A model generated the notes under the pieces. That model was not told where the DNA came from. It did no database searches and saw nothing but the letters and a program-made list of their open reading frames with translations. Below are positions 57,211-64,000 of a stretch of DNA of 64,000 bases, in pieces. Source of the stretch: Protula sp. h YS-2021 (lineage: Eukaryota; Annelida; Polychaeta; Sabellida; Serpulidae); the NCBI GenBank assembly GCA_949752745.1, contig OX457029.1, positions 15,219,891 through 15,283,890 on the forward strand. Direction: 5' to 3'. How positions within the stretch are numbered: position 1 is the first letter of the stretch; each line of letters starts with the position of its first letter. Both the position numbers and the translations under genes were made by a program.

Positions 57211-57532
57211 ACGTCATTATGACACCTCATGTCACAATGATTGACAGTATGACGTCATCAAGTGTGGCAGAACCGGCATCACTTCCAGACAGTATGACGT
57301 CACTTCCAGACAGTATGACGTCATCAAGTTTGGCAGAACCATCGTTTTCCCCACGCTCTGAACGAGTGTACTCTAAAAAATTTTTATCAATCGGTTTTTT
57401 CCCCACGCTCTGAACGAGTGCACTCTGAAATTTTATCGATCGGTTTCCCCCACGCTCTGAACGAGTGCAGTCTGAAATTTATCGTGCATTATAGCCTTAC
57501 ATGGCATGTTTTCACAATACATTCTTGTTCAG

Positions 57533-57615
57533 TCCGGAATAGCTCAGTTGTTAGAGCGTGGGACTCCTGGTCGGACCCATGCTCAGAAGGTTGGTGGTTC
57601 GAGCCCCGGGTATGG
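57533..57615 (+). other. tRNA-like sequence with Pol III boxes, right arm
   Basis: Mirror copy of the left-arm block. Box A TAGCTCAGTTG is at 57540-57550 and box B GGTTCGAGCCC at 57596-57606. Same non-pairing stems. Confidence 0.75.
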
Positions 57616-57817
57616 GCAGCCTACCCCTAAACCATAGAGTGTATTATGAATGTGTATTATGAAGGTATGATAGACAGATGGTAGAAGGGACGTCAGTATG
57701 ACGTCAAAAAGTGGTCTGGAAGTCTCGCTAGGGTTAGGGTCACATGACCGATGATTGACAGGTCACGTGACTAGTGACGTCATGATGATCGACAGCAGGA
57801 GTTCATTGGCTTAATTG

Positions 57818-57937
57818 TTGTGGTAGAACCAAACGTTGGTTCTACCACACTTGTGGTAGAACCAACGTTGGTTCTACCACAAGTGTGGTAGAACCAACGT
57901 TGGTTCTACCACAAGTGTGGTAGAACCAACGTTTTCA
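57818..57937. repeat. Terminal hairpin repeats, right arm
   Basis: Mirror image of 51361-51482. Alternating TTCTACCACA and TGTGGTAGAA blocks next to the CATACTACT end. Confidence 0.93.
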
Positions 57938-57950
57938 TACTACTATCAAC

Positions 57951-58860
57951 GTAGGAATAAACGTTCTATCGACGTCGGAACTGGCGTTGGATCAACGGCG
58001 GGTTTCGGTTGGTTATGGAAATCGAAACAACGTCTATCCCCCGACGTTGGATAGACGTCGGTTATCTGACATCTAATCAAAATTACGATTATTTTGGAAA
58101 TGGAAGTCGAAACAATGCCTCTCTCCCGACGGTAGACAAGAGGAAAATCTAAATCTAGAATTGTGTTCAAGACAGGGACAATCGAAATGTCACCCCTCCG
58201 TCATAGCACCCCACCCTTTCGGTCATGCAGGATATTTATCAAGTCAACTGCCACTAATATTTTTCAAAAGTAGATGGGAAAAAATTGCGCGCAGTTAGAA
58301 TTCTCATATTTCACGCGTTCATGTTGGTCTGCAATCAAAGTGAGCTGTAATTTCTACAATTTCCAGTGACACAAAGAGGTTTGCGTTTTTGCTGTGCGTC
58401 CGACGTCCATACAACGTCTAATTTTGACGTCCATCCAATGTTGATTTTTCGACGTCTAGTCCACGTTGCACCAAAAAGACGTTGATTAAGCGTTGTGTTT
58501 TGTTGTGTTTTCGTTGCGACCAAACCTAACGTTTAAACAACGTTGATTAGCCAACATCTTTTCAGTTCTGTGTCACATTGTATATATTAAGTTGATTTTC
58601 ATGCATATTTTCCTAAATGAAGTGAGACAGAACTTACGTGCCCCTGAAATTTTCATATTTTACGTCTTTGTTTCGGTATATTTACGACGTCACCTGTCAT
58701 GGCTACCATTTCCGGTGAGTGATAACATGAGGAGGTTGTTTTTTTTTATGTTGTGCATCCGACGTCAAAACAATGTCGATTTATCGACGTCTGTCCAGCT
58801 TTGCAGCAAAGACGTTGCTTAGACCATGATATGTGGTCGCGACCAATTCTAACCAAAGTA
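57951..58860. repeat. Dispersed ACGTTG/GACGTC repeat, right of the palindrome
   Basis: Continuation of the repeat copy that the palindrome split (left part at about 51300-51354, GACGTTGGATCAAC). It includes CGTTGGATCAACGGCG, GTTGGATAGACGTCGG, and further copies at 58385-58560 and 58690-58860 running into the assembly gap. Confidence 0.8.
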
Positions 58861-58865
58861 CATGA

Positions 58866-59065
58866 NNNNNNNNNNNNNNNNNNNNNNNNNNNNNNNNNNN
58901 NNNNNNNNNNNNNNNNNNNNNNNNNNNNNNNNNNNNNNNNNNNNNNNNNNNNNNNNNNNNNNNNNNNNNNNNNNNNNNNNNNNNNNNNNNNNNNNNNNNN
59001 NNNNNNNNNNNNNNNNNNNNNNNNNNNNNNNNNNNNNNNNNNNNNNNNNNNNNNNNNNNNNNNNN
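58866..59065. other. Assembly gap of 200 N
   Basis: Exactly 200 unknown bases, a round number that suggests a placeholder of unknown real size. The missing last exon of the calmodulin-like gene could be here. Confidence 0.99.
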
Positions 59066-62530
<3,465 letters not shown>

Positions 62531-62534
62531 TAAG

Positions 62535-62970
62535 TTTACCCAGTAAACATTATGACATATAATCAACGCTGGATAGACGCCACGCCTCATGTCGGATCAA
62601 CGGTGGTTAATGAAATCGGAACAATGCTTGCTTTATGGCGTTGAATGGATGTCGATTGTCGGACGTTTAATTAACGTTGTTCGAAAGTTGAAAATGGAAC
62701 CCGAAACAAAGTCTATATCCCGACGTTGTATAGACGTTAATTAGAATCGGAGAAAATCAGGTTTTGATTATGACCAAAAGCAGCCTCAAAACAACATCAT
62801 TTATCCAATTTCCATTTAATGTTTAGTCAAAAACGTTGGTAAGACATTGATCTAGGATCGCGACGAATCGCAAAAACAATCATAATGAGATTTAATGTTG
62901 TGGTTTGACAGGGTTGACGTCGCTACCTCAAATAAACGTCGGATGGACGCTAGAATGCTAACTGGGAAGC
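62535..62970. repeat. Dispersed ACGTTG/GACGTC repeat, near full length
   Basis: Starts CCCAGTAAACAT and ends GCTAACTGGGAA, an inverted version of the terminus seen at 8719 and 32108. It is the best view of both ends of the family, about 430 bp, with AACGCTGGATAGACG, CGACGTTGTATAGACGTT and CGTCGGATGGACG inside. Confidence 0.75.
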
Positions 62971-64000
62971 GCAGTCGCATCACTCGCATGCTAAGACATC
63001 TTGTTCGAGTTTCATTATTTTAGCTTTGTCTGAACTTACGCCTGTGGAAAGATTGTGATGCTTTTCTAAATATTAAATAAATAATTTCTACAATCAACAT
63101 TTTATATTTATTTCAGTTTAACAATGACTTAAATCAAGAATTTGATTAGAGAGGAACCCAAGAATCTAGACAACCGACGGTACTGGCAAAAGGTGGTCGT
63201 CATAGCAGGCGGTCCTAATTCCGCGGTGGTACGATCCCTGGCTTCCCCTGTACTTCTAGTGGATTAATTTGTCAGCCATCGAATCCATCATCGCTTATTC
63301 TATTATCAAATACGATCGGATATAAAAATGGGAATGCGAAATATCTGCCCATTTTTTCTCCAGTCAGGCATATTTGTTGATGCGCTGGCATTGCACTTGA
63401 CAAGTAATTATGTAAATATGAAACAGAGACATTTGTTTTTGCGGTTTAATTACATTATATATAAGATTTCGCATACAATGCAAGCTGTATGAGAAATTTC
63501 TGAAATTTCAGAACATAGACTGTATTATTTAAACCCAACAATGTTGTATTATTTGGAAAAATCTATGAGACCAAAATGCAAATATCACAATAAATTGGCA
63601 TATTGTAATAAAAAATGGTAGTGGTATTTTATGCAATAAGCTCCATATGGACACCAAAATCACATGTGAACAAAACAATGCTTCTCTTCTTACCATACCA
63701 AATCTGTGCAGCAATTAAAAAACGCAACATTTAGATTTTTCAACATTGATAAAGCGATGATTACCTGTTTCAATGGACAATCAACAAGTACGGTGTTTCA
63801 ACGACAGGTTTCTTAACAACGAGCATTGAAGTTCAGATTTTGCGATAAACTTCGTTCGGGGTAGGGGAGGGGGGGAGTGGGAAGGCCTCTAAACACCATG
63901 ATTCATCCAACTTCTCTTCAACGTTTAGTCAAAAGTTATATGTTACTTTGCAACCCCCGCGAGTACTGCTTGGTTTGTTATATCCATACTGATTTTTTCT
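62971..64000. other. Anonymous AT-rich sequence
   Basis: No gene supported. A G-run lies near 63868. Confidence 0.5.

Larger units (their letters stand above)
51355..57944. mobile_element. Foldback element 2: 6.6-kb palindrome with Polinton-like ends
   Basis: Left arm 51355-54898 and right arm 54924-57944 are near-identical inverted copies around a 25-bp spacer (54899-54923). The ends read AGTAGTATG and CATACTACT, and ATCAAC is repeated on both sides (51349-51354 and 57945-57950), a perfect 6-bp target duplication as in Polintons. From the outside in, each arm has TTCTACCAC hairpins, a tRNA-like block, a 65-bp repeat, an 11-bp minisatellite, one or two Polinton-type modules, a 9-bp repeat, a zinc-finger gene, a CRE cluster, and a sequence like the Polinton right promoter. 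It encodes no integrase or polymerase. It is inserted in a copy of the dispersed ACGTTG/GACGTC repeat. I infer a non-autonomous element moved by Polinton enzymes. Confidence 0.9.

Noticed and set aside
57533..57615. Functional tRNA gene
   Set aside because: Box A and B are present, but the acceptor and T stems do not pair and the anticodon arm is irregular.
51355..57944. Palindrome as an assembly or library artefact
   Set aside because: A perfect 6-bp target duplication flanks it, the arms differ in length at three places, and a related foldback exists at 10.4 kb.

Overview
This is invertebrate animal nuclear DNA, most likely from a marine species. The evidence is a split calmodulin-like gene with GT-AG introns, many microsatellites and minisatellites, a DIRS-like retrotransposon and a Polinton (Maverick) DNA transposon. 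A lancelet or similar marine invertebrate would fit, but the sequence does not fix the species. Nearly every line of evidence points to an accessory, repeat-dominated region; the only host gene I can support is the calmodulin-like one.

Layout. 1-10.4 kb: a 62-bp minisatellite, several diverged tandem repeats and many copies of a dispersed repeat rich in ACGTTG and GACGTC. 10.45-14.31 kb: an inverted-repeat (foldback) element holding a broken zinc-finger gene. 14.3-20.1 kb: a decayed DIRS-like retrotransposon (reverse transcriptase with YLDDW, RNase H, tyrosine recombinase). 22.6-24.66 kb: a 34-bp minisatellite. 26-28.1 kb: a probable second DIRS-like fragment. 28.4-29.0 kb: a 26-bp minisatellite. 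29.7-31.7 kb: a 30-bp minisatellite that stays open in frame. 33.57-51.24 kb: four exons of the calmodulin-like gene on the + strand. 58.9-64 kb: a 200-base assembly gap and simple repeats.

The third intron of the calmodulin-like gene holds a complete Polinton, 34883-49910 (15,028 bp). Its ends are AGTAGG and CCTACT and it is flanked by a perfect 6-bp target duplication, AAAGTT. Rightward it carries protein-primed DNA polymerase B and a group of small PC4-like genes. Leftward it carries an adenovirus-type protease, major capsid protein, small basic virion protein, penton-like minor capsid protein, two conserved Polinton proteins, packaging ATPase and chromodomain integrase, followed by an accessory block: a Cys-rich ORF, a NADAR-domain protein, three diverged copies of one unknown family, and a PC4-like plus zinc-binding protein. 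Most core genes carry nonsense codons or frameshifts, so this copy is dead.

The best candidate for something undescribed is the near-perfect palindrome at 51355-57944, in the intron after the last visible exon. It has arms of 3.0-3.5 kb around a 25-bp loop, AGTAGTATG/CATACTACT ends and a perfect 6-bp target duplication, ATCAAC. Each arm encodes the same two-finger, acidic-tailed zinc-finger protein behind a TATA box and five TGACGTCA (CRE) sites. The palindrome, the 10.45-14.31 kb foldback and the Polinton share AGTAG ends and a 145-165 bp subterminal module. The palindrome centre also resembles the Polinton right subterminal region. I infer a family of giant palindromic, zinc-finger-bearing elements mobilised by Polintons in trans. 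None of them carries an integrase or polymerase.
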